8,098 bases of DNA from DATLFP01 sp035540955 (GTDB taxonomy: Bacteria > Actinomycetota > Acidimicrobiia > Acidimicrobiales > CADCSY01), in assembly GCA_035540955.1 (NCBI GenBank), contig DATLFP010000173.1, forward strand, positions 1 through 8,098, in the 5' to 3' direction. The notes below the pieces were generated by a model. It was not told where the DNA came from. It made no database searches and saw nothing but the letters and a program-made list of their open reading frames with translations. The translations under genes and the position numbers were made by a program. Positions 1 to 7,043 of this stretch are shown here, in pieces. Positions within the stretch are counted from its first letter, which is position 1. Every line of letters starts with the position of its first letter.

Positions 1-1
1 C

Positions 2-607
2 GAGGCGGCCGACAAGCTGGTCAGCCAGTACTCCGGCGGCATGCGCCGGCGCCTCGACATCGCGTCGAGCATCGTCGTCACCCCCGAGCTGCTGTTCCTC
101 GACGAGCCCACGACCGGTCTCGACCCCCGCAGCCGCAACCAGGTGTGGGAGATCGTGCGGGTGCTCGTGGCCGAGGGCACCACGGTGCTGCTCACCACGC
201 AGTACCTCGACGAGGCCGACCAGCTCGCCGACCGCATCGCCATCATCGACCACGGCCGGGTGATCGCCGAGGGCACGAGCGGCGAGCTCAAGGCGCTGGT
301 CGGCACCGGCGCTCTCCACGTGCGGGTGCTCGACACCGCTCGCCGGGCCGAGGCCGCCCGGGTGCTCGAAGAGGTGCTGGGCGAGCCTGTCACCCTCGAG
401 GGCGACCCCGCCGCCATCTCCGCGATCGGCCCCGACACCGAGCGGGTCGGCCTGGCCCTCGCCGCCATGGCCCGCGAGGGGATCGCCGTGGCCGAGGTCG
501 GTCTCGGCCAGCCCAGCCTCGACGAGGTGTTCCTCGCCCTCACCGGCCACCCGGCCGAGCCCGACCCCGACGGCCCGAGCGACACGACCCAGGAGAGCGC
601 CGCGTGA
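2..607 (+). CDS. ABC transporter ATP-binding protein, DrrA type (5' partial)
   Basis: This is the C-terminal two thirds of the ATPase of an ABC exporter; it powers transport by the permease encoded next. The reading frame is open from base 2 to the TGA at 605-607. Visible motifs in order are the ABC signature YSGGMRRRLDIA, Walker B LLFLDEPTTGLD with D-loop, and the switch region TTQYLDEADQLADR. The Walker A and Q-loop lie before the window. The tail ends with PSLDEVFLALTGH, which resembles the C-terminal extension of DrrA-family drug exporters (daunorubicin resistance ATPases). The switch residue is Gln instead of the usual His, a state I associate with the DrrA branch. The internal ATG at 41 lies inside the signature motif and is not the start. 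The stop overlaps the permease start by four bases. The family assignment is strong; the substrate (drug, lipid or glycolipid) cannot be read from sequence. Confidence 0.93.
   Translation, partial: EAADKLVSQYSGGMRRRLDIASSIVVTPELLFLDEPTTGLDPRSRNQVWEIVRVLVAEGTTVLLTTQYLDEADQLADRIAIIDHGRVIAEGTSGELKALVGTGALHVRVLDTARRAEAARVLEEVLGEPVTLEGDPAAISAIGPDTERVGLALAAMAREGIAVAEVGLGQPSLDEVFLALTGHPAEPDPDGPSDTTQESAA
591..595 (+). promoter_or_regulatory. Ribosome-binding site of the ABC permease
   Basis: AGGAG lies inside the 3' end of the ATPase gene, eight bases before the GTG at 604. It fixes the permease start at this GTG, against the much longer open frame that continues upstream. Together with the GTGA overlap it indicates coupled translation of ATPase and permease. 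Confidence 0.75.
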
Positions 608-1443
608 CCACGACCGACGTTGCCCCCACCATCGAGGCCGCCGAGCTCCGGCGCGCCGCGCTCAACCTGCGCACCCGGCCGGCGCCGCCGTCGGCGCTCG
701 AGGCGTCGCTCGTCTTCGCCTGGCGGGCGATGCTGAAGATCAAGCACGTCCCGATGCAGCTGTTCGACGTGACGGCGTTCCCGATCATGTTCGTGCTGCT
801 CTACACGTACCTGTTCGGCGGCGCGCTGGCGGGCTCGCCCCGCGAGTACCTCCAGCAGCTGCTGCCCGGCGTGCTCGTCATGACCGTGGCGTGGATCACG
901 ATCTACACCGGCCAGGCGCTGAACACCGACATCAGCAAGGGCGTTTTCGACCGGTTCCGGTCGCTGCAGATCTGGCGGCCGGCGGTGCTCGTGGGGATGC
1001 TGCTGGCCGACGCCGTGCGCTACACGATCGGGTCGCTGGTGGTGATGGCCGTCGGCATCGCCCTCGGGTTCCGCCCCGACGGCGGTCCGGTGGGCGTGGT
1101 GCTGGCCATCGCGCTCCTGCTGGTGTTCTCCTTCAGCCTGTCCTGGGTGTGGAGCGCGGTGGGCCTCAAGGTGCAGACGCCCGAGGCGGTCATGCAGATG
1201 AGCATGACGATCCTGTTCCCGCTCACCTTCGCCAGCAACATCTTCGTCGACCCGGCCACGATGCCGGGCTGGGTGCAGGCGTTCGTGAAGGTGAACCCGG
1301 TCAGCCACCTGGCCTCCGCGGCCCGGGGCCTGATGCACAACGACCTGGTCACCACCGACGTGGTGTGGGTGCTCGGGTGGAGTGCGGCGCTCGTGGCCGT
1401 CTTCGCCCCCATCACGATGCGCCTCTACAACGCCGAGCGCTGA
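604..1443 (+). CDS. ABC-2 type transporter permease, DrrB type
   Basis: This is the membrane subunit (279 residues) of the exporter whose ATPase is encoded just upstream. After a polar cytoplasmic N-terminus of about 55 residues, about six hydrophobic segments can be seen, near residues 57-73, 86-106, 126-152, 163-187, 197-213 and 252-272. This is the usual ABC-2 permease topology. The stretch NPVSHLASAARGLM (residues 231-244), before the last membrane segment, matches the conserved pre-TM6 element of DrrB-like permeases, and SKGVFDRFRSL (111-121) is the cytoplasmic coupling segment after TM2. The start is the GTG in the GTGA overlap with the ATPase stop, supported by AGGAG eight bases upstream. 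The length is normal for the family, and the two genes should form one operon encoding a 2+2 transporter. The family assignment is secure; the exported substrate is unknown. Confidence 0.93.
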   Translation: MTTTDVAPTIEAAELRRAALNLRTRPAPPSALEASLVFAWRAMLKIKHVPMQLFDVTAFPIMFVLLYTYLFGGALAGSPREYLQQLLPGVLVMTVAWITIYTGQALNTDISKGVFDRFRSLQIWRPAVLVGMLLADAVRYTIGSLVVMAVGIALGFRPDGGPVGVVLAIALLLVFSFSLSWVWSAVGLKVQTPEAVMQMSMTILFPLTFASNIFVDPATMPGWVQAFVKVNPVSHLASAARGLMHNDLVTTDVVWVLGWSAALVAVFAPITMRLYNAER

Positions 1444-1456
1444 CGGTCACGAGTCC

Positions 1457-1477
1457 CTCGCCGGCGAGAAATTGTTT
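1457..1477 (+). terminator. Possible weak terminator after the ABC operon
   Basis: A perfect 12-base palindrome (CTCGCCGGCGAG, 1457-1468) begins 13 bases after the permease stop and is followed by AAATTGTTT. As RNA it gives only a four-pair stem with a tetraloop, which is short for an intrinsic terminator. It could equally be an operator for the following gene. Confidence 0.22.
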
Positions 1478-1484
1478 GGCTGTT

Positions 1485-1489
1485 GAGGG
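1485..1489 (+). promoter_or_regulatory. Ribosome-binding site of the diguanylate cyclase
   Basis: GAGGG is placed six bases before the ATG at 1496. It favours that start over the in-frame ATG at 1523, which has no purine-rich site at a suitable distance. Confidence 0.5.
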
Positions 1490-1495
1490 TTCCCG

Positions 1496-3304
1496 ATGGG
1501 GCAATCGGTCGATGGTGTTCACATGCGGCGATCGCGTCGACGGGTCGGGGTGGGCTCCCTCCTCCTGATGCTTGCCGTGGTGCCCATGACCGGCGTGGTG
1601 GCTCTCGCCGCCGTGTCGGCCGGAGAGCGCTGGGACGACCGTCGGGTGTCGGCGGCGGTACACGGCGTCGCCCACCGGATGCAGGACCTGATCGCGGCCC
1701 GCACCGCGGTGATGCAGGAGGGCATTGCCTCGGTGGTGCTCCTGAAGGCCGCCGACCTCGGTTGGGACCCCGCGGCGCTGCTCGAGCTCTTCGACATCGA
1801 CTACATCGAGCGGCTTGCTGCCGCTCGCCGTCTGGTCGACCGGAACCCGACGCTGCGCGATGAGCCGGCGTTGGCCAGTCGCCTCGAGATGGTGCGGATG
1901 AACCGCCCTGCTGTCGACCAGCTCGCCGTCTCCTACTTCGAAGGTCGCCGTCCGCTGGATGCCCTCTCCGACGAGATCGACCAGCAGTGGCTCGCCGCCA
2001 ATGCCGACCTGGAGGCCACCCTCGCCCGGGGTGCGGTGCCCGATGCCATCGACGTGCTGGCCGATGGGGCGAGGCGCACGTTCGAGGTGTTGACCGCCGG
2101 CGACGAGCTGGTCACGGTCGCCGATGTTCTCGTCAGCTCACCGCCGACCGCCGAGGCGCTCCGGACGCTGATCGCGTCCGAGGCGCGCCTGTCTGAAGAC
2201 TTCCGTGCCGTGCGCGACAAGCTGGGCTCCCGGGGTGCCGCGGCCTACGATCTGGTGCGGACCGACTCGGCGAGCGACCGGTTCACCGCTGCCACCGAAC
2301 GGCTCATCGATGATCTTCTCGATGGCCGCGAGCCGGTCGAGGCCCGCGATCTGCAGGCGTACGGGACCACCTTCGGCGACAGCGTCCGCTGGATGTTCCT
2401 CGTCACCGATCTGGCGGGTGCGGCGTCGAACGATCTCGATGACGCCGCCGCCGCCCACGCTGCCGCCGATGCACGCGTCTTCCGGCAGGTCGTGGGTCTC
2501 GCGCTCGCGATCCTCGTCGCGTCCGTCGTCGCTGCGGTCGCCATCAGCCGGGCCATCACCCGGCCCCTGCGCCGGATCGGGGTCGCCATCGAGGCCGTGC
2601 ACGACGGGTCCTTCGATCTCCCGCCCCTCGACCTCGAGGGCCCGAGCGAGCTGGCCGACACCATCGTGGCCATCAACGACATGGCGCTGACCCTCGCGGC
2701 CGTGGAGGCGAGCGCCGTGGCTCTGGTCGAGGACTCGACCGGCGACGGGCGGCCGGCGGAGATCCCCGGCCGGACCGGGCGGGCCCTGCAGGCCGCGCTC
2801 GACCGCCTCCACTCCCTCGCCGTGCGCGACGGGCTCACCGGCCTGCTGAACCGGTCTGCCGCGCTCGAGGCGATCGCCCGCGACTCCGCCCGCGCCGAGC
2901 GGCTCGGCCATCGGATCATGGCCATCTTCGTCGACGTCGACGGACTCAAGACGATCAACGACACCTTCGGGCACGGCATCGGTGACGACGCCCTAGCCGC
3001 GGTCGCCGCCACCATGCGGTCATCCTCCCGTGCCGGCGACATCGTGGCCCTCTTCGGCGGCGACGAGTTCGTGGTCGCCGGCATGGTGGCCGGCGGTGTC
3101 GGCGAGGCCGAGGCGCTCGCCGCCCGGCTGCAAGCCGAGCTCGATCGCGTCGCGGTCAGCGTCGACGGTGTCGAGCTCCGCGTGCGCTGCAGCGTCGGCA
3201 TGGCCACCGCCGACCCGGCGACCTCCACGGTCGACGAGCTCCTCGCCCGGGCCGATGAGGCCATGTACACCGTGAAGGCCGCCCACCGCGCCGCCGCCGC
3301 GTGA
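1496..3304 (+). CDS. Membrane sensor diguanylate cyclase (HAMP-GGDEF)
   Basis: The enzyme (602 residues) condenses two GTP into cyclic di-GMP at the inner face of the membrane. In order: a basic N-terminus (RRSRRR), TM1 at about 19-42, an extracytoplasmic mostly helical region at 43-330, TM2 at about 331-350, HAMP at about 351-405 with Pro358 in TRPLRRI and the SEL element at 384-386, a linker, and the GGDEF domain at about 440-597. The domain opens with DGLTGLLNR (445-453). Asp480 (first Asp of DVDGLK) is the expected metal ligand, Asn488 and Asp497 are the expected guanine-binding residues, and the active loop is a canonical GGDEF (521-525). R512-A-G-D515 sits exactly five residues before it, an intact RxxD product-inhibition site. 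No EAL or HD-GYP domain follows, so synthesis only is predicted. I do not recognise the sensor region. ATG 1523 is the alternative start. The gene is convergent with hrpA and appears monocistronic. Confidence 0.93.
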   Translation: MGQSVDGVHMRRSRRRVGVGSLLLMLAVVPMTGVVALAAVSAGERWDDRRVSAAVHGVAHRMQDLIAARTAVMQEGIASVVLLKAADLGWDPAALLELFDIDYIERLAAARRLVDRNPTLRDEPALASRLEMVRMNRPAVDQLAVSYFEGRRPLDALSDEIDQQWLAANADLEATLARGAVPDAIDVLADGARRTFEVLTAGDELVTVADVLVSSPPTAEALRTLIASEARLSEDFRAVRDKLGSRGAAAYDLVRTDSASDRFTAATERLIDDLLDGREPVEARDLQAYGTTFGDSVRWMFLVTDLAGAASNDLDDAAAAHAAADARVFRQVVGLALAILVASVVAAVAISRAITRPLRRIGVAIEAVHDGSFDLPPLDLEGPSELADTIVAINDMALTLAAVEASAVALVEDSTGDGRPAEIPGRTGRALQAALDRLHSLAVRDGLTGLLNRSAALEAIARDSARAERLGHRIMAIFVDVDGLKTINDTFGHGIGDDALAAVAATMRSSSRAGDIVALFGGDEFVVAGMVAGGVGEAEALAARLQAELDRVAVSVDGVELRVRCSVGMATADPATSTVDELLARADEAMYTVKAAHRAAAA

Positions 3305-3323
3305 GCGCGGCGCCCGTCGCCGC
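3295..3323. terminator. Possible bidirectional terminator between convergent genes
   Basis: The diguanylate cyclase and hrpA stops are only 18 bases apart. Two mutually exclusive GC hairpins can form here. One has a 7-pair stem, 3295-3301 with 3306-3312, with the TGAG containing the cyclase stop as its loop. The other has a 6-pair stem, 3307-3312 with 3318-3323, with loop CCCGT. Neither is followed by a T-run in either direction, so activity as an intrinsic terminator is uncertain. Confidence 0.3.
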
Positions 3324-6300
3324 TACCGGCGAGTCGTCGCCTCGATGCTGCGGAGGATGCGGGTCTCGCTGACCTTCTCGCGGGTGCCGAGCGACTGGGC
3401 GAACAGGCTCACCCGCAGCTCCTCGATCATCCACCGGATGCGGCGGTCGGTGGTGAGCGCGTCGAGCCGCTGCACCCGTTCGGTGAGCTCCCTGTCGCGG
3501 GCGGGGTTGCGGGGCAGGGCGTCGAGGCGCACGACGATCGCCCGCAGGTAGCGCTCGACGTCGGCGATGCGGTGCACGCCGGCGGCGCTCACGAACCCGG
3601 GGAACACGAGCCGGCCCAGCTGGGCGCTGATGTCCTCGAGGGCGTGGAGCTGGGCGGGCGCGGTGACGTCGAGGAGGCGGGCCTCGACCTCCTGCAGGGC
3701 GACGAGCACGCGGGCCACCGTCGACGCGAGCTCCGCGGCGCGGCCCGGCAGGTCGGCCTTCACCCGGGCGTGCAGGTCGCGCCACTCGGCCTCGGTCCAC
3801 GCCGGCTTGTCGAGGAGCCCCTCCACCGCGCCCGTGACGATGTCGAGGTGCACGCCGGCGGGCGCCGCCGCCAGCGCCAGGCCGGCCTCGGCCCGCAGCA
3901 CCCGGTCGACCTGGCGGGCCGGGGGCGGCACCGTGAGCCGCAGCAGCCGGCGGGTGCCGCGCCAGTGGTGGTTGATCTGCTCGGTCTGGGTGGTGAACGT
4001 GCGCACCCCCACCGTCTCGCCCTCGTCGACGAGTGCCGGGAACGCCTTCACCGTGTGACCGCCCACCACCGCCTGCACGACCCGGGGCAGATCGCCGCCC
4101 GGCCACGTCCGCAGCCCGGTCCGCTCGAGGGTGGCCGCGGCGCTGGTGATCGTCTCCTTCACCTGGTCGGAAAGGTGCTGGCGCAGCGCCTCGAGGTCCT
4201 TGCTCCAGGCGATGGCCCGGCCCTGCTCGTCGACGGCCCGGAACGTGAGCTGCAGGTGGTCGGGCACGCCGTCGCAGCTCCACCCGTCGACGCCGAAGAA
4301 CCGCTCGAGGGAGGTGAGCAGCGGGCCGCTCGACGGGGTCACCGCTTCGAGGAAGCGGTGGGCGTGCTCGGCGGCGGGCACGAGGTCGCGCCGCACCGCC
4401 TTGGGCAGCGCCCGGATCAGGGCGGTCACGAGGTCGTGGCGGTAGCCGGGCACGTGCCAGTCGAACCCCGAGGGGATGACGCGGTTGAGCAGCGGCAGGG
4501 GGATGTCGACGATCACGCCGTCGAGCTCGGCGAGCGGCTCGAACACGTAGGTGAGGGGCAGCGACAGCTCGCCCTGGGTCCACTCGTCGGGGAACCCGCC
4601 GGGGTCGACGTCGCGCTCGACGAGCAGGTCGGTGGTGTAGCGGAGGAGCGTGGGATTCTCGGTGCGCTCGTCCTTCCACCACCGGTCGAAGTGGCGGGCG
4701 GAGATGACGTGCAGCGGGAGCCGCTCGTCGAAGAAGTCGAACAGCGTGTCGTCGTCGACGAGGATGTCGCGCCGCCGCACGCGGTCCTCGAGCGCCCGCA
4801 CCTGCTCGACGAGCGCCTTGTTGTCCTCGACGAACGCGTGGTCGCTCTGCCAGTCGTGCTCCACGAGCGCGCACCGGATGAAGAGGTCGCGGGCGAGGAC
4901 GGGGTCGATGCGGCCGTACTGCACGCGGCGGGCGGGGACCACGGGGATGCCGTAGAGCGACACCCGCTCGTTGGTCATCGCCGCCCCCCGGGTCGCGTCC
5001 CACCACGGCTCGCCGTAGGAGCGGGTCAGCAGGTGGGCGCCGAGGCGCTCGACCCACTCGGGCTGGATGCGGGCCGCCATCCGCCCCCACAGCCGGTTGG
5101 TCTCGACCAGCTCGGCCACCATGACCCACCGGGGCGGCTTGCGGGCCACCACGGAGCCGGGGTTGAGGGCGAAGCGGGCGCCGCGGGCGCCGGTGAACTC
5201 GTTGCGCTCGCCGTCGCGCACGCCCACGTGGGAGAGCAGGCCCGAGAGCAGGGCCTGGTGGATGTGGTCGCGGTGGGCGTGCTCGTGGCCGACGTGGATG
5301 CGCATCGACCGCGCGACCTGGCGCAGCTGGGTGAACACGTCCTGCCACTCGCGCACCCGCAGGAAGTGGAGGTGCTCGTTGCGGCACAGGCGGCGGAACG
5401 CGCTCGACCCGAGCGCCGCCTGCTGCTCCTGCAGGTAGCGCCACAGGTTGAGGATGGAGACGAAGTCGGAGCTGTCGTCGGCGAACCGGCGGTGCAGCTC
5501 GGCCGCCTCCTGCTCCTTGCCCGCCGGCCGCTCCCGCGGGTCCTGGATCGACAGGGCGGCGGCGATCACCATCACCTCCTCGACGCAGCCGAGCTCGTCG
5601 GCCTCGAGCACCATGCGCCCGAGGCGGGGGTCGACGGGCAGCTGGGCGAGGCGGCGGCCGATGGGGGTGAGGAGGCGGATCTCGTCGTCAGCTTCCTCGA
5701 GGGCGCCGAGCTCCTCGAGCAGGTCGATGCCGTCCTTGATGGCGCGGCTGTCGGGCGGGTCGACGAAGGGGAAGGCGGCGATGTCGCCCAGCCCGATCGC
5801 CGTCATCTGGAGGATGACCGACGCCAGGTTGGTGCGCAGGATCTCCGGCTCGGTGAACTCGGGCCGGTCGTCGTAGTCGTCCTCGGCGTAGAGGCGGACG
5901 CACGTGCCGGGCGCGATGCGGCCGCAGCGGCCGGCCCGCTGGTCGGCCGACGCCCGGCTCACCTTCTCGATGGGGAGGCGCTGCACCTTGGTGCGGCGGT
6001 TGAACCGGCTGATGCGGGCGGTGCCGGGATCGACGACGTAGTGGATGCCGGGGACGGTCAGCGACGTCTCGGCCACGTTGGTGGCGAGCACGATGCGCCG
6101 GCCGGCGTGGGGCTGGAACACCTTGTGCTGGTCGACCGTGCTGAGCCGGGCGTAGAGGGGGAGCACCTCGGTGTGCGGCAGCTTCAGCCGCTCGAGGGCG
6201 TCGGCGGTGTCGCGGATCTCCCGCTCGCCGGAGAGGAACACGAGCACGTCGCCGGGGCCGTCGCCCTGCAGCTCCTCGATGGCGTCGGCGATGCCCTGGA

Positions 6301-6913
6301 TCGGGTCGGTGTCCTCGTCCAACGGTCGGTAGCGGACCTCGACCGGATAGGTGCGGCCGGACACCTCGATGATCGGTGCCGGGTTGCCGTCGGCGTCGGC
6401 GAAGTGCTCGGCGAAGCGTTGGGTGTCGATGGTGGCGCTGGTGACGACGACCTTGAGGTCGGGCCGCCGGGGGAGCAGCTGGCGGAGGTAGCCGAGGATG
6501 AAGTCGATGTTGAGGCTGCGCTCGTGGGCCTCGTCGACGATGATCGTGGAGTACTTGCTGAGCTTGCGGTCGCGCTGCAGCTCGTTGAGGAGGATGCCGT
6601 CGGTCATCACCCGGACGCGGGTGTCGCGCCGGACCTTGTCGGTGAACCGCACCGTGTAGCCGACGGTGTTGCCGATCTCCTCGCCCAGCTCCGAGGCGAT
6701 GCGCTCGGCCACCGTCCGGGCGGCGATGCGGCGGGGCTGGGTGTGGCCGATCATGCCGTGCTCGCCGAGGCCGGCCTCGAGGCACAGCTTGGGCAGCTGG
6801 GTGCTCTTGCCCGACCCGGTCTCGCCCGCGACGACGACGACCTGGTGGTCACGAAGCGCGGCGAGGATCTCCTCGCGGCGTTCGGTGATCGGCAGCTCGG
6901 CCGGGTAGTGCAC
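3323..6913 (-). CDS. hrpA: ATP-dependent RNA helicase HrpA (DEAH-box)
   Basis: A DEAH-box RNA helicase of about 1196 residues. In E. coli HrpA has been linked to mRNA processing and to rescue of stalled ribosomes. From the proposed GTG start: Walker A GETGSGKST (30-38), TQPRR (58-62), DEAH (127-130), SAT (159-161), motif V around TNVAETSLTVPGI (278-290) and motif VI QRAGRCGR (325-332). A helicase-associated region follows (about 395-475). A long C-terminal half, consistent with the OB-fold and DUF3418 regions that mark HrpA, ends near WMIEELRVSLFAQSLGT. All helicase residues looked for are intact. Length is close to the roughly 1300 residues typical of HrpA; the shortfall is mainly at the N-terminus, before Walker A. 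GTG at 6913-6911 (protein begins HYPAELPITERREEIL) is the only reasonable start near the point where family similarity begins, but it lacks a good ribosome-binding site. Further upstream the frame runs antisense into the CWB2 gene and is not believable. Confidence 0.95.
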   Translation of the reverse strand: MHYPAELPITERREEILAALRDHQVVVVAGETGSGKSTQLPKLCLEAGLGEHGMIGHTQPRRIAARTVAERIASELGEEIGNTVGYTVRFTDKVRRDTRVRVMTDGILLNELQRDRKLSKYSTIIVDEAHERSLNIDFILGYLRQLLPRRPDLKVVVTSATIDTQRFAEHFADADGNPAPIIEVSGRTYPVEVRYRPLDEDTDPIQGIADAIEELQGDGPGDVLVFLSGEREIRDTADALERLKLPHTEVLPLYARLSTVDQHKVFQPHAGRRIVLATNVAETSLTVPGIHYVVDPGTARISRFNRRTKVQRLPIEKVSRASADQRAGRCGRIAPGTCVRLYAEDDYDDRPEFTEPEILRTNLASVILQMTAIGLGDIAAFPFVDPPDSRAIKDGIDLLEELGALEEADDEIRLLTPIGRRLAQLPVDPRLGRMVLEADELGCVEEVMVIAAALSIQDPRERPAGKEQEAAELHRRFADDSSDFVSILNLWRYLQEQQAALGSSAFRRLCRNEHLHFLRVREWQDVFTQLRQVARSMRIHVGHEHAHRDHIHQALLSGLLSHVGVRDGERNEFTGARGARFALNPGSVVARKPPRWVMVAELVETNRLWGRMAARIQPEWVERLGAHLLTRSYGEPWWDATRGAAMTNERVSLYGIPVVPARRVQYGRIDPVLARDLFIRCALVEHDWQSDHAFVEDNKALVEQVRALEDRVRRRDILVDDDTLFDFFDERLPLHVISARHFDRWWKDERTENPTLLRYTTDLLVERDVDPGGFPDEWTQGELSLPLTYVFEPLAELDGVIVDIPLPLLNRVIPSGFDWHVPGYRHDLVTALIRALPKAVRRDLVPAAEHAHRFLEAVTPSSGPLLTSLERFFGVDGWSCDGVPDHLQLTFRAVDEQGRAIAWSKDLEALRQHLSDQVKETITSAAATLERTGLRTWPGGDLPRVVQAVVGGHTVKAFPALVDEGETVGVRTFTTQTEQINHHWRGTRRLLRLTVPPPARQVDRVLRAEAGLALAAAPAGVHLDIVTGAVEGLLDKPAWTEAEWRDLHARVKADLPGRAAELASTVARVLVALQEVEARLLDVTAPAQLHALEDISAQLGRLVFPGFVSAAGVHRIADVERYLRAIVVRLDALPRNPARDRELTERVQRLDALTTDRRIRWMIEELRVSLFAQSLGTREKVSETRILRSIEATTRR

Positions 6914-6945
6914 GGGACACCAGCATGGCGGCCGCGGCGCCGTCC

Positions 6946-6965
6946 GGGGCGGGATTCCCGGCCCC
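6946..6965. promoter_or_regulatory. GC stem-loop in the hrpA leader region
   Basis: GGGGC (6946-6950) pairs with GCCCC (6961-6965), and GGG (6951-6953) with CCC (6957-6959), leaving loop ATT and one bulged G. The structure would sit about 33 bases upstream of the hrpA start codon in the hrpA transcript. It may be only a GC-rich coincidence. Confidence 0.25.
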
Positions 6966-6970
6966 CCACC

Positions 6971-7019
6971 CTTCTTGGAGCATCCGGACGTGGAGAGCGC
7001 GTTCGTTTGCTCCAAGAAG
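6971..7019. repeat. Perfect 12-base inverted repeat in the divergent intergenic region
   Basis: CTTCTTGGAGCA at 6971-6982 is the exact reverse complement of TGCTCCAAGAAG at 7008-7019, with a 25-base spacer. It lies between the divergent starts of hrpA (6913, minus) and the CWB2 gene (7044, plus), where both promoters must lie if each gene has its own. It could be a pair of operator half-sites or, as RNA, a long-looped hairpin. The flanking GC-rich DNA shows no other symmetry of this length. Confidence 0.7.
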
Positions 7020-7032
7020 CCGCGAGACACCC

Positions 7033-7043
7033 GATACTGGAGG
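7033..7043 (+). promoter_or_regulatory. Candidate -10 element and purine tract before the CWB2 gene
   Basis: GATACT (7033-7038) resembles a -10 hexamer and is followed directly by GGAGG (7039-7043) and ATG at 7044. The spacing would put transcription initiation at or near the A of the ATG, giving a leaderless mRNA of the kind common in actinobacteria. The GGAGG touches the ATG and is too close to be a normal ribosome-binding site. No clear -35 element was found. Confidence 0.3.

Noticed and set aside
145..603. Upstream extension of the permease frame to an ATG at 145
   Set aside because: It overlaps the ATPase in another frame with Arg/Gly/His-rich sequence. GTG 604 has AGGAG at good spacing and the typical four-base overlap.
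1444..1495. A riboswitch (for example c-di-GMP-sensing) before the cyclase
   Set aside because: The 52-base gap is too short and lacks recognisable aptamer structure.
2138..2974. A 278-residue minus-strand frame opposite the diguanylate cyclase
   Set aside because: It is a Gly/Asp/Arg/Val-rich antisense shadow with no recognisable domain, while the sense strand carries HAMP and GGDEF motifs.
3156..5444. A 762-residue frame on the minus strand inside hrpA
   Set aside because: Its translation is Arg/Pro/Ala-rich with no motifs. It is a shifted-frame shadow of hrpA.
6971..7019. Inverted repeat as transposon ends or a MITE
   Set aside because: The 25-base spacer is too short for a mobile element, and no flanking target duplication is visible.
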